A stretch of DNA of 64,000 nt from JAHEGP01 sp963792875 (GTDB lineage: Bacteria; Pseudomonadota; Gammaproteobacteria; Pseudomonadales; JAHEGP01): assembly GCA_963792875.1 (NCBI GenBank), contig CAWBXV010000002.1, positions 186,001 to 250,000 of the forward strand, written 5' to 3'. Positions 25,749 through 35,287 of the stretch are shown one piece after another. Made by a program: the position numbers and the translations under genes. Below the pieces are notes generated by a model. That model was not told where the DNA came from and did no database searches. It worked only from the letters and a program-made list of their open reading frames with translations. The first letter of the stretch is position 1. Every line of letters begins with the position of its first letter.

Positions 25749-27113
25749 ATGAGCGACAAACCGGTCAAAAAGCTGTTCGTTAAAACCCACGGCTGCCAGA
25801 TGAACGAGTACGACTCGGCCCGCATCCGCGATCTGCTGGGCGACAGCCACCAGTTCGTCCCCACCGATGACCCCGAAGCGGCGGACGTATTGCTGCTGAA
25901 CACCTGCTCGATACGGGAAAAGGCGCAGGAGAAAGTCTTTCACCAGCTCGGCCGCTGGAAGGCGCTGAAGCAGAAAAACCCCGACCTGATCATCGGCGTG
26001 GGCGGTTGCGTGGCCAGCCAGGAGGGCGCCGCCATCAGTGCGCGCGCACCCTTCGTCGATGTCGTGTTCGGCCCGCAGACCCTGCACCGGCTGCCGGAGA
26101 TGATCGACGCCTCGCGCCCGGGCGGCGCGCCGATCGTCGATGTCAGCTTTCCCGAAATCGAGAAGTTCGATCGCCTGCCCGAGCCGACCGCCGATGGCTG
26201 CAGCGCCTTCGTATCGGTCATGGAGGGCTGCAGCAAGTACTGCACCTTCTGCGTGGTGCCCTATACGCGCGGCGAGGAAGTCAGCAGGCCGTTCGACGAC
26301 GTGATCTCGGAGATTGCCCACCTGGCCAGCCAGGGCGTGCGGGAAATCAACCTGCTGGGCCAGAACGTGAACGCCTACCGCGGCAGCAACCACCTGGGCG
26401 AGACCATCGATTTCGCCGAGCTGCTGACGTATGTCGCCGCGGTGCCCGGCATCGATCGCCTGCGCTACACCACCTCACATCCGCTGGAGTTCAGCGACGC
26501 CCTGATCGCCGTCTATGGCGAAATCCCCGCGCTGGTGGATCACCTGCACCTGCCGGTGCAGAGCGGCTCCGACCGCATCCTCGCGCTGATGAAGCGAGGC
26601 CACACCGCCGGCGAGTATCTCGCGAAAATTCAGCGACTGCGCGCCATCAGGCCCGCCATCAGCCTCTCCTCCGACTTTATCGTCGGCTTTCCCGGTGAGA
26701 CCGATGACGACTTCGAGCAGACCCTGCGGCTGATAGCCGACGTCGGCTACGATCAGTCATTCAGCTTCATCTACAGCGCTCGCCCGGGCACACCCGCGGC
26801 GGATTTCCCGGACGCCACGCCCATGGAGGTCAAGAAGCGACGCCTGGCACTGCTGCAGCAGCGCATCAACCAGCAGGCCATGTCGATCAGCGAGCGCATG
26901 GTCGGCACGACGCAGACCGTTCTGGTGAGCGGCGTGTCGCGCAAAGACCCCGGCCAGCTGCAGGGCCGCACCGAGAACAACCGGGTGGTCAATTTTCACT
27001 GCCCGGACCACGGGCTGATCGGGCAGCTCATCCCGCTGCAGATCGTCGAGGCGCTGCCCAATTCCCTGCGCGGCATGAGACTTGGCGACCAGTCCGCTTT
27101 CAGCGCCGCCTGA
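25749..27113 (+). CDS. miaB: tRNA-2-methylthio-N6-dimethylallyladenosine synthase
   Basis: A radical-SAM methylthiotransferase that converts i6A37 to ms2i6A37 in tRNA. Residues: auxiliary 4Fe-4S ligands Cys16, Cys53 and Cys87, the radical SAM triad CSKYCTFC (161, 165, 168) and a C-terminal TRAM domain with VSGVSRKDPGQLQGRTENNR. The ATG at 25749 gives MSDKPVKKLFVKTHGCQM, the family-like start; an ATG at 25716 would add 11 residues and overlap the promoter. 454 residues. Confidence 0.96.
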   Translation: MSDKPVKKLFVKTHGCQMNEYDSARIRDLLGDSHQFVPTDDPEAADVLLLNTCSIREKAQEKVFHQLGRWKALKQKNPDLIIGVGGCVASQEGAAISARAPFVDVVFGPQTLHRLPEMIDASRPGGAPIVDVSFPEIEKFDRLPEPTADGCSAFVSVMEGCSKYCTFCVVPYTRGEEVSRPFDDVISEIAHLASQGVREINLLGQNVNAYRGSNHLGETIDFAELLTYVAAVPGIDRLRYTTSHPLEFSDALIAVYGEIPALVDHLHLPVQSGSDRILALMKRGHTAGEYLAKIQRLRAIRPAISLSSDFIVGFPGETDDDFEQTLRLIADVGYDQSFSFIYSARPGTPAADFPDATPMEVKKRRLALLQQRINQQAMSISERMVGTTQTVLVSGVSRKDPGQLQGRTENNRVVNFHCPDHGLIGQLIPLQIVEALPNSLRGMRLGDQSAFSAA

Positions 27114-27169
27114 TTGCGTATATTCTAGACACCATCCATGGCCTGGCAGTTCTAATTGAACGAAGACAC

Positions 27170-28150
27170 TTGAAACCACAACAGACTGCCCACACCACTG
27201 TCACGCTTGAACCCGATGATGTGCGATGGCTCGCCCAGCTCTGCGGCCAGCACGACGAGCACCTGCGACAGATAGAAGACCGCCTGGGGGTGCAGATCCA
27301 CAACCGGGGGAACCGTTTCCAAATACAGGGAGACAGCCACCACAGCAACGCGGCCGCCGCCCTGCTGCGGCAGCTGTATCGCGAGCTGTCACAGGGGGGC
27401 ACATTGACTCCCGCGACGCTGCACCTCTACCTGCAGGAGTCCGCCATGGAAAACCTCGCGGCGCTGGACGCCGACCATCAAGTGGCCGCCGGTCACGCGC
27501 TCAAGGTCCGCAACGCCGTCATCAAGCCCAGGGGCGAGCACCAGGCCCAGTATGTCGCCGCGGTTCTGGAAAACGACATCAACTTCGCCGTAGGCCCCGC
27601 CGGCACCGGCAAGACCTGGCTGGCGGTGGCCTGTGCCGTGCATGCCCTGGAGAGCGACGCGGTGCAGCGCATCATTCTGGTGCGACCGGCGGTCGAAGCG
27701 GGCGAGAAGCTGGGATTTCTGCCCGGCGATCTGGCCCAGAAGGTCGACCCGTATCTGCGCCCGCTGTATGACGCCCTGTACGAACTGCTCGGCTTTGACA
27801 AGGTCAGCAAGCTGATCGAGCGCAATATCATCGAAATCGCGCCCCTGGCCTACATGCGCGGCCGCACGCTCAATCACGCCTTCATCATCCTGGACGAGAG
27901 TCAGAACACCACCCGCGAGCAGATGAAGATGTTCCTCACGCGGATCGGCTTCGGCTCCACCGCTGTCATCACGGGCGACATCACCCAGATCGATCTCCCC
28001 AGGGGCACACCGCCCGGCCTGCAGCATGCCCTGTCGGTCCTGCAGGGCGTTCCCGGCATCAGCTTCACCCACTTCGACGCCAAGGATGTGGTGCGCCACC
28101 CGCTGGTGCAGCGCATCGTCGAAGCCTACGAGCGGCATGAGGCCAAGTGA
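27170..28150 (+). CDS. ybeZ: PhoH-like ATPase YbeZ
   Basis: A 326-residue PhoH-family P-loop ATPase, partner of YbeY in RNA and ribosome quality control. KH-like N-terminal region, Walker A GPAGTGKT (~142-149), EAGEKLGFLPGDLAQKVDPY and Walker B IILDESQN, then TGDITQIDLP. The start is a TTG; an in-frame stop at 27158 excludes anything longer, and the N-terminal TLEPDD matches E. coli YbeZ. Its stop overlaps a GTG that could start ybeY. Confidence 0.94.
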   Translation: MKPQQTAHTTVTLEPDDVRWLAQLCGQHDEHLRQIEDRLGVQIHNRGNRFQIQGDSHHSNAAAALLRQLYRELSQGGTLTPATLHLYLQESAMENLAALDADHQVAAGHALKVRNAVIKPRGEHQAQYVAAVLENDINFAVGPAGTGKTWLAVACAVHALESDAVQRIILVRPAVEAGEKLGFLPGDLAQKVDPYLRPLYDALYELLGFDKVSKLIERNIIEIAPLAYMRGRTLNHAFIILDESQNTTREQMKMFLTRIGFGSTAVITGDITQIDLPRGTPPGLQHALSVLQGVPGISFTHFDAKDVVRHPLVQRIVEAYERHEAK

Positions 28151-28164
28151 CGGCCAGGACCCCG

Positions 28165-28653
28165 ATGATGGCGCCTCAACTGGACTACCAGAATGATGAC
28201 GCGCTGCCCTGTCCCGAGCGCGCACAGGTCGAGCACTGGATCGCCACGGCGCTGGCAGAGGCGGGCGCCGGGGACGCTTGCGAGCTGACGGTGCGCATCG
28301 TCGCCAGCGCTGAGATGCAGGCGCTCAACCACCGCTACCGCGGCATCGACAGCCCCACCAACGTGCTCGCCTTCGAGGCCGAGCTGCCACCGGGCATCGA
28401 CCTGCCACTGCTGGGGGATATCGTGATCTGCGCCCCGGTAGTGGAGCGGGAGGCCGCGCAGCAGGGCAAACCGGCCAGCGCGCACTGGGCTCACATGGCG
28501 GTGCACGGCGCCCTGCACCTGCTGGGCCATGACCACCAGGACAGCGACCAGGCCGACGCCATGGAGCACCTGGAGACCGTCATTCTGGCCCGGCTGGGCT
28601 TTCCCGACCCCTATGACACCCCCCCTACTATGGAGACCCCTACACCGCAATGA
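28165..28653 (+). CDS. ybeY: Endoribonuclease YbeY
   Basis: A single-strand endoribonuclease for 16S rRNA 3' maturation and ribosome quality control. The 162-residue protein has YRGIDSPTNVLAF and the zinc triad HGALHLLGHDH. The ATG at 28165 is preferred because AGGA lies five bases upstream; a GTG at 28147 overlapping the ybeZ stop would add six residues. The 3' end overlaps corC by 4 bases (ATGA). Confidence 0.95.
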   Translation: MMAPQLDYQNDDALPCPERAQVEHWIATALAEAGAGDACELTVRIVASAEMQALNHRYRGIDSPTNVLAFEAELPPGIDLPLLGDIVICAPVVEREAAQQGKPASAHWAHMAVHGALHLLGHDHQDSDQADAMEHLETVILARLGFPDPYDTPPTMETPTPQ

Positions 28654-29498
28654 AACAGGACAATGCCGGCGACGACAGGAGCGAGCGAAACTGGCTGGAC
28701 AAACTGGTGCAGCGCCTCACCCCGGAGCCGAGAGATCGAGAGCAGTTGCTGGAGCTGCTGCAGGTAGCCGGCGAAAAGCACCTGATCGACGCCGACACCC
28801 TCGGCATCTTCGAGGGCGCGTTGCGGGTATCGGACATGCAGGTGCGGGAGATCATGGTGCCCCGCGCGCAGATGGTCTGTGTCCGCACCGGGGACTCGCT
28901 GCAGGAGGTGCTCGCTACGGTCATCCGCTCGGCTCACTCCCGCTTCCCGGCCATCGGCGAATCCAAGGACGATATCAAGGGCATCCTGCTGGCAAAGGAT
29001 CTGCTGCCGCTGCTGCTGGATGGCAAGGACAGCCAATTTGACCTCAACAGCCTGATACGTCCGGTGCAGGTCGTGCCGGAGAGCAAGCGGCTGCAGGTGC
29101 TGTTGCGCGAGTTTCGCGAGAAGCGCAGCCATATCGTCATCGTCATCGACGAGTACGGCGGGGCTGCCGGCCTGGCGACCATCGAAGACGTGCTGGAAGA
29201 GATCGTGGGTGACATCGAGGACGAATATGACCGCGAGGACAAATTCGTGCGCCATATCCGCGACCACGAATACGGCGTCAAGGCGCTGATGCCCATCGAG
29301 GAATTCAACGAACAGTTCGGCACACAGCTGCCGGAAGACGAATACGATACCATCGGCGGACTCGTCACGAACTCCTTCGGCTATCTCCCTCAGCCGGGCG
29401 AGGAGGTCGTCATTGAAGGGGTGCAGTTCGCGGTCACCAAGGCTGACAGCCGGCGCTTGCTGTGGCTGCGCATGATACTGCCGGCCGGTCGTGGCTGA
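28650..29498 (+). CDS. corC: HlyC/CorC family CBS-domain protein
   Basis: A 282-residue cytoplasmic protein. An N-terminal helical part is followed by a CBS pair (REIMVPRAQMV, then IVIVIDEYGGAAGLATIEDVLEEI), then a CorC_HlyC domain ending near ADSRRLLWLRM. Historically linked to Mg2+/Co2+ efflux; no transmembrane segment is seen, so it is not a transporter by itself. It sits between ybeY and lnt with overlaps at both ends, as in the usual operon. Confidence 0.93.
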   Translation: MKQDNAGDDRSERNWLDKLVQRLTPEPRDREQLLELLQVAGEKHLIDADTLGIFEGALRVSDMQVREIMVPRAQMVCVRTGDSLQEVLATVIRSAHSRFPAIGESKDDIKGILLAKDLLPLLLDGKDSQFDLNSLIRPVQVVPESKRLQVLLREFREKRSHIVIVIDEYGGAAGLATIEDVLEEIVGDIEDEYDREDKFVRHIRDHEYGVKALMPIEEFNEQFGTQLPEDEYDTIGGLVTNSFGYLPQPGEEVVIEGVQFAVTKADSRRLLWLRMILPAGRG

Positions 29499-31038
29499 AC
29501 GCCGGCCATTGACGCACTGGCACAGCGGTCGCCGCGGTCACATCGCGGCGCTGCTGGCCGGACTGCTGCCGGCGCTGTCGCTGGCTCCATTCGACCTGTG
29601 GCCGGCCGGCGTCGCCGCGTCCGCGCTGCTGTTCTGGTTGTGGCAGCAGCAGACCCGGGCCACCATCCTGCTGCGCGGCTGGCTGTTCGGGCTCGGCATG
29701 CTCGGCAGCGGCATTTCGTGGATCTACGTGAGCATCCACGATCATGGCCAGGCCCCTGCCCCGCTGGCCGCCGCCCTGGTGGTACTGCTCGCCGGCGTGC
29801 TGGCCCTGTATCCCGCCCTGGCCGGCTGGCTCTATCACGCCTGCCGCCCCCGGGGCGCACTGGCGCGGGTACTGGTGTTCACCGCGGCCTGGGTGCTCGC
29901 TGAGTGGCTGCGCGGCTGGGTGCTCACCGGTTTTCCCTGGCTGTACCTCGGCTACGCTCACACCGACACTGCGCTGGCAGGCTGGGCGCCGGTGGCAGGC
30001 GTGTTCGGCCTGACCGCCCTCGTCGCGTTCAGCGGGGCGGCCCTGGCCTGCCTGGCCGTGGGCAGCGGACCCCGGCGCGCGCTGCCCGCTGCGCTGGCGC
30101 TCGTGCTGTGGGCCATGGGCTGGGCGCTGCAGGCCATCGAATGGGTGCGCCCTGCGGGCCCACCGGCGCAGGTCGGCATGATGCAGCCCGACATTCCTCA
30201 GGAGGTCAAATGGATACCGATGACCTTCGACGCCATCATCGACAGCTACCGGGAACTGAGCGAACCGCTATGGGGCAGCGATATCGTGATCTGGCCGGAG
30301 GCCGCCATCCCCCGCGCCTACCAGAGCGCGACCCGCCTCATCGCGGAACTGGATGGAACCGCACGCGCCCATGGCAGCGCCCTGGTGACGGGTGTTCCCC
30401 TGGTCGAACCGGCCACCGCCAGCACTGAGGGCACCTGGTACAACAGCGTCGTGGTCCTGGGCAACGGTGACGGCCGCTATCGCAAACGGCGGCTGGTACC
30501 GTTCGGTGAATACGTGCCACTCGAACACTGGCTGCGCGGTCTGATCGCCTTTTTTGATCTGCCCATGTCGCACATGTCGGTCGGGCCGGACCCGCAACCG
30601 CTATTGCGTGCCGGACCCTGGCGGCTCGCCCCCTACATCTGCTACGAGGTGGTCTATCCCGACCTCGTCGCGCGCGATGCGGCGGCGGCCGACTTTATCG
30701 TGACCGTCAGCAACGACAGCTGGTTCGGGCGCTCGATCGGCCCGCTGCAGCACTTTCAGATGGCGCGCATGCGCGCCCTGGAGAATGGCCGCTACCTACT
30801 GCGCGGCACCAACAATGGCGTCACCGCCATCATCGACGAACGGGGCCGGGTCATGGCGCGCGCCCACCAATATACCCGCACCACGCTCACCGGCGAGGCC
30901 CAGGCGATGCGGGGCCGCACCCCGTTCAGCCGTGCGGGCAGCGCGCCGGTCGTGGCCGCCGCCGTGCTGATCCTCGCCGGCGCCGGCCTGGCGGAAATCA
31001 CCCGACGGCGCCGGACTGGTGATAGTGCGGCGCAGTGA
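29491..31038 (+). CDS. lnt: Apolipoprotein N-acyltransferase
   Basis: An inner-membrane enzyme that adds the third acyl chain to lipoproteins. About eight membrane segments in the N-terminal half are followed by a periplasmic nitrilase-like domain with Glu in IWPEAAIP, Lys in RKRRLVPFGEYVP and the nucleophile Cys in YICYEVVYP, then a C-terminal helix. 515 residues. The GTG start overlaps corC by 8 bases. It works on the lipoproteins that LolB later inserts. Confidence 0.96.
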   Translation: MAERRPLTHWHSGRRGHIAALLAGLLPALSLAPFDLWPAGVAASALLFWLWQQQTRATILLRGWLFGLGMLGSGISWIYVSIHDHGQAPAPLAAALVVLLAGVLALYPALAGWLYHACRPRGALARVLVFTAAWVLAEWLRGWVLTGFPWLYLGYAHTDTALAGWAPVAGVFGLTALVAFSGAALACLAVGSGPRRALPAALALVLWAMGWALQAIEWVRPAGPPAQVGMMQPDIPQEVKWIPMTFDAIIDSYRELSEPLWGSDIVIWPEAAIPRAYQSATRLIAELDGTARAHGSALVTGVPLVEPATASTEGTWYNSVVVLGNGDGRYRKRRLVPFGEYVPLEHWLRGLIAFFDLPMSHMSVGPDPQPLLRAGPWRLAPYICYEVVYPDLVARDAAAADFIVTVSNDSWFGRSIGPLQHFQMARMRALENGRYLLRGTNNGVTAIIDERGRVMARAHQYTRTTLTGEAQAMRGRTPFSRAGSAPVVAAAVLILAGAGLAEITRRRRTGDSAAQ

Positions 31039-31076
31039 GTTATTCTTAGCGATTGTATTTCAGGTCATTTTTACCG

Positions 31077-33560
31077 ATGAGCAACGTCGATATTCAAGAA
31101 CACTATCACCCCGCAGAAGTTGAGGGGGAGGCGCAGCAATACTGGGAGACGCGACAGAGTTTTGCCGTCTCGGAAGACCCGCAGCGCGAAAAATTCTACT
31201 GCCTCGCCATGTTTCCCTATCCCAGCGGCAAACTGCACATGGGACACGTGCGCAATTACACCATTGCGGACGTGATCAGCCGCTATCAGCGCATGCAGGG
31301 CCGGAACGTGCTGCAGCCCATGGGCTGGGACGCGTTCGGCCTGCCCGCCGAAAATGCCGCGACGCAGCATGGCGTAGCCCCTGCAGCGTGGACCTACGAC
31401 AACATCGCCTACATGAAAGGCCAGCTGCAACGGCTGGGCTTCGCCTACGACTGGAAGCGGGAGATCGCCACCTGCAGGCCCGACTACTACCGCTGGGAGC
31501 AGTGGTTCTTTACCCGCCTGCACGCCAAGGGGCTGGTGTACAAGAAGATGTCCACCGTCAACTGGGACCCCGTTGACCAGACCGTACTGGCCAACGAGCA
31601 GGTCATCGACGGCCGCGGCTGGCGCTCGGGGGCGCTGGTCGAACGCCGCGAGATTCCCCAGTGGTTCATCAAGATCACCGACTACGCCGAGCAGCTGCTG
31701 GAAGACCTGGACCGGCTCAGCGGCTGGCCGGAGCAGGTGATCACCATGCAGCGCAACTGGATAGGCCGCTCGGAGGGCGTGGTCATCCACTTCAGCCTGG
31801 CCAACGCGATCGTCAGCAGCATCGCCGGGTTCGACGTCTATACCACGCGCCCGGACACGCTCATGGGCGTCACCTACCTGTGCCTGGCTCCTGAACACCC
31901 GCTCAGCGAGGCGCTCGCCACGGAGAACGAGGCGCTTGCAGCGTTCCTGGCCCGCTGCCGACTGCGCCGCGCCGCCGAGGCAGACCTGGCGACGATGGAA
32001 AAAGAGGGCTTCGACAGCGGCCTGTGCGCCACGCATCCCCTCACCGGCGAGCAGTTGCCGATCTGGATCGCCAACTACGTACTCATGGACTATGGTTCGG
32101 GAGCCGTCATGGCCGTGCCGGCGCACGACCAGCGCGACTGGGAGTTCGCCCAGCGCTACCGGCTCCCCGTGAAGCAGGTCATCTTCCCGCTGGATGAAGC
32201 CGCCAGCACCGTCGATATCGGCGCGGCCGCGTTCGTCGACAAGGGCGTGCTGCGCCACTCCGGCCCGTTCGACGGCCTCAGCTCGGCCGCGGCCTTCGAC
32301 GCCGTCGCCGCAGCGCTGGAGCAGAAGCACAAGGGCCGCAAGAGCATCAATTACCGCCTGCGCGACTGGGGTGTCTCCCGGCAGCGCTACTGGGGAGCGC
32401 CGATTCCCATGTTCACGCTGCCCACGGGCGGGGAGATTCCGGTGCCGCCGGACAAGCTGCCGGTGCTGCTGCCCGAGGACGTGGTGATGGACGGGGTCCA
32501 TTCACCCATCAAACGCGACCCTGAGTGGCGCAGGGCGGAGCTCAACGGCCTGCCGGTCGAGCGGGAGACCGACACCTTCGACACCTTCATGGAATCGTCG
32601 TGGTATTACGCGCGCTTCACCTGCCCGAACTTCGAGGGCGGCATGCTGGACCGGCAGGCGGCGAACTACTGGCTGCCGGTGGATCAGTACGTGGGGGGTA
32701 TCGAACACGCCATCCTGCACCTGCTGTATGCGCGCTTCTTCCACAAACTGATGCGCGACGAGGGCCTGGTAGAGTGCGACGAGCCGTTCGAGCGCCTGCT
32801 GTGCCAGGGCATGGTGCTGATGGACGGCGCCAAGATGTCCAAGTCAAAGGGCAATACGGTCGACCCCCAGGCGCTGATCGACCAGTTCGGCGCCGACACG
32901 GTCCGCCTCTTTACCATGTTCGCAGCGCCTCCAGAACAGTCGCTGGAGTGGTCCGATTCCGGCGTGGAGGGCGCGCATCGGTTCCTGCGCCGCCTATGGA
33001 AACTCGCGCATCGGCTGCTGCAGCTCGAGGCGGCGGCGGGGGCGGCGCCGCCGGCTGACAGCAGCCTGCCCGGCGACCTGCGCCGCAAGATTCACGAAAC
33101 TATCGCCAAGGTCAGCGACGACTATGCGCGGCGTCAGACCTTCAACACGGCTATTGCCGCAGTCATGGAGCTGTGCAACGAACTGGCCAGATTCGAGACC
33201 GCTGGTGCGGCCGATCTGGCGACCATGCGCGAGGGACTGGAGGCCGCCGTGTTGCTGCTGGCGCCCATCACACCGCACATCTGTCACCGCCTCTGGCAGG
33301 GCCTCGGACACGAGGATGCCGTGATCGACGCACCGTGGCCGCAGGCGGACGCGGCGGCCCTGCAGCGCGCCAGCATGGACATCGTCATCCAGGTCAACGG
33401 CAAGAAGCGCAGCAGCATTTCCGCGCCGGCGGACCTGGATCAGCCCGCACTGGAACAGCTCGCCCTGGCGGACGGCAAGGTCCGGAATTTCATCGAAGGC
33501 AAGACCGTGCAGAAGATCTTCGTGGTGCCCAACAGGCTGGTCAACATCGTGGCCAGATAG
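31077..33560 (+). CDS. leuS: Leucyl-tRNA synthetase
   Basis: A class I aminoacyl-tRNA synthetase of 827 residues. The HIGH motif is HMGH (54-57) in PYPSGKLHMGHVRN; KMSKS is in GAKMSKSKGNTV. The CP1 editing domain contains TTRPDTLMGVTY (read here as YTTRPDTLMG) and GSGAVMAVPAHDQRD. The C-terminal anticodon and terminal domains are complete. The ATG at 31077 gives the family start; the extra upstream codon at 31053 is unsupported. Probably continues the lnt transcript, 38 bases on. Confidence 0.97.
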   Translation: MSNVDIQEHYHPAEVEGEAQQYWETRQSFAVSEDPQREKFYCLAMFPYPSGKLHMGHVRNYTIADVISRYQRMQGRNVLQPMGWDAFGLPAENAATQHGVAPAAWTYDNIAYMKGQLQRLGFAYDWKREIATCRPDYYRWEQWFFTRLHAKGLVYKKMSTVNWDPVDQTVLANEQVIDGRGWRSGALVERREIPQWFIKITDYAEQLLEDLDRLSGWPEQVITMQRNWIGRSEGVVIHFSLANAIVSSIAGFDVYTTRPDTLMGVTYLCLAPEHPLSEALATENEALAAFLARCRLRRAAEADLATMEKEGFDSGLCATHPLTGEQLPIWIANYVLMDYGSGAVMAVPAHDQRDWEFAQRYRLPVKQVIFPLDEAASTVDIGAAAFVDKGVLRHSGPFDGLSSAAAFDAVAAALEQKHKGRKSINYRLRDWGVSRQRYWGAPIPMFTLPTGGEIPVPPDKLPVLLPEDVVMDGVHSPIKRDPEWRRAELNGLPVERETDTFDTFMESSWYYARFTCPNFEGGMLDRQAANYWLPVDQYVGGIEHAILHLLYARFFHKLMRDEGLVECDEPFERLLCQGMVLMDGAKMSKSKGNTVDPQALIDQFGADTVRLFTMFAAPPEQSLEWSDSGVEGAHRFLRRLWKLAHRLLQLEAAAGAAPPADSSLPGDLRRKIHETIAKVSDDYARRQTFNTAIAAVMELCNELARFETAGAADLATMREGLEAAVLLLAPITPHICHRLWQGLGHEDAVIDAPWPQADAAALQRASMDIVIQVNGKKRSSISAPADLDQPALEQLALADGKVRNFIEGKTVQKIFVVPNRLVNIVAR

Positions 33561-33645
33561 CGCTCTGGCGCTGCTTTCTCCGCGGTCGCGCCTGCGCGGC
33601 ATGACCGATCAAGCCCGTCGACTCACAACAGGGAGCAATCGATCC

Positions 33646-34209
33646 ATGAAGCGCTGGTATCTGATCATCATTTTTTTTGGCGCCTCACTGCTCGGCGCAT
33701 GCGGCTGGCATCTGCAGGGCAAGGAAGCCACCGGCATAAGGCTGGGTAAGATTTTCATTACCGGCGACGCGGTCAACGGCGTGATCTTCCGCAAGGTGCA
33801 AACCGAGATACTCAACAGCGGCGTCGAGGTCGTTGCGAGCCGCGGCGAGGCGAACCACATTCTCTGGATCGGCAGAGAGCGCGAGGATACCCGCAGCGCC
33901 AGCTACGACTTTCTGCTGCGCACCGCGGAGAACGTCATCATCATGGAGACGCAATTCGAGGTCCGCAGCAGCGCCGGTGAGCTGATCTTCGGCCCCTCCG
34001 CCGTGTTTGCCGAGCGCGTCTACGAATACGATGTTCAGGGCGTGACGTCATCGGCGGCTCAGCGCGATATTATCACCAAGGAGCTGCGCGAAGATCTCGC
34101 TGCGCAGATCGTACGGCGCATCAGTTCCGTCAATCCCGACTTCATCACCACCAGCGACGGCAGGCAGATCCCCCGCAAGTCCGCCACAGAGGAACCCGCC
34201 CCGCAGTGA
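33646..34209 (+). CDS. lptE: LPS-assembly lipoprotein LptE
   Basis: The outer-membrane lipoprotein that plugs LptD and helps deliver LPS to the surface. The 187-residue product has a lipobox SLLGAC (Cys19) followed by GWHLQG, the family's first conserved mature motif, and a two-layer alpha/beta domain ending in a basic C-terminus. The ATG at 33646 starts the signal peptide; AGGGAG is upstream with somewhat wide spacing. Stop overlaps holA by 4 bases. leuS-lptE-holA is a conserved set. Confidence 0.93.
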   Translation: MKRWYLIIIFFGASLLGACGWHLQGKEATGIRLGKIFITGDAVNGVIFRKVQTEILNSGVEVVASRGEANHILWIGREREDTRSASYDFLLRTAENVIIMETQFEVRSSAGELIFGPSAVFAERVYEYDVQGVTSSAAQRDIITKELREDLAAQIVRRISSVNPDFITTSDGRQIPRKSATEEPAPQ

Positions 34210-35276
34210 ACATCAACAGCGAGGCGCTGCCACGCCAGCTGCGGGGGCAGCCAAAGCCGCTCTACTGGGTCTCAGGGGACGAAACGCTGCTGGTTCAGGA
34301 GTCTGCCGACAAGATCAGACAGTTCTGCCATCGCCAGGGCTTCAGCGAGCGGGAGATCTGGCATATCGACGGGGCCGGCAACGCCAACTGGCAGGCCATC
34401 CTGCTGTCGGCCAACAGCCTCTCGCTGTTCGCCGAGCGCAAGCTGCTGGAGCTGCGTTGCGCCTCGGGCAAGCCGGGCGAATCCGCGCTGAAGGCGCTGT
34501 CCGGCTATAGCAGCAACCCCAATCCCGACTGCGTCCTGCTGGCATGCAGCCCAAAACTCGAAACCACCACGACGCGGAGCAAGACCTTCAAGGCGCTGGT
34601 CGAGGACATGCTCTGGGTGCAGGCCTGGCCGGTCGAGAGGTCCGCCCTCCCCGCCTGGATTGGCAGGCGGCTCGAGTCTCAGGGCCTGCATGCCACGCCC
34701 GAAGCGCTGGCGCTGCTGGCGGAGCGCGTCGAAGGCAATCTTCTCGCCGCCCAGCAGGAAGTGGAAAAGCTGGCACTGCTGATTACACCCGGCGCCACCA
34801 TCGACGCCGAGGTGGTGGTGAGAGCGGTGGCAGACAGCTCCCGCTTCGACGTGTTCGACCTGGTCGACTTTCTGCTCAAGGCCGATGCGGCCGGGGCGGT
34901 GCGGGTCATCAACGGGCTCAAGGGCGAGGGCACCGAGGCGCCGGTCATCCTGTGGGCGATAAGCCGGGAACTGCGGCGCCTGATCAGCGTCCGCCAGGCC
35001 ATGGACCGCGGCAAGTCCCCCGATGGCGCCATGGAAGCACAGGGTGTGTGGAAGAATCAGCGGGCCCTGTTCCGACAAGCCGCCACGCGCTTGAGCCTGG
35101 CGCAGCTCCGCCAGGCCCTGCAGGCCGCGCGCGCGGTCGATGCCAGCATCAAGGGCGCCGGCAGCGGCAGCCCCTGGGACCTGCTGAGGTCGCTGGCGCT
35201 TGCCCTGTGCGGCAGGCCGGTACTGGAGCCGCCATCATCCAGACCTGCACCTGCCGGCGGGGCGATGCGCGGGTAA
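34206..35276 (+). CDS. holA: DNA polymerase III subunit delta
   Basis: The clamp-loader subunit that opens the beta clamp. 356 residues with an N-terminal AAA+-like domain (PLYWVSGDETLLVQE, ANSLSLFAERKLLELR) and the C-terminal collar domain with SRFDVFDLVDFLLK and LWAISRELRRL. The C-terminal tail is Pro/Ala-rich. The GTG start overlaps lptE (GTGA). It ends convergent with uup, 11 bases away; no terminator hairpin with T-run is visible between them. Confidence 0.95.
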   Translation: MNINSEALPRQLRGQPKPLYWVSGDETLLVQESADKIRQFCHRQGFSEREIWHIDGAGNANWQAILLSANSLSLFAERKLLELRCASGKPGESALKALSGYSSNPNPDCVLLACSPKLETTTTRSKTFKALVEDMLWVQAWPVERSALPAWIGRRLESQGLHATPEALALLAERVEGNLLAAQQEVEKLALLITPGATIDAEVVVRAVADSSRFDVFDLVDFLLKADAAGAVRVINGLKGEGTEAPVILWAISRELRRLISVRQAMDRGKSPDGAMEAQGVWKNQRALFRQAATRLSLAQLRQALQAARAVDASIKGAGSGSPWDLLRSLALALCGRPVLEPPSSRPAPAGGAMRG

Positions 35277-35287
35277 ACCCCAGCGGG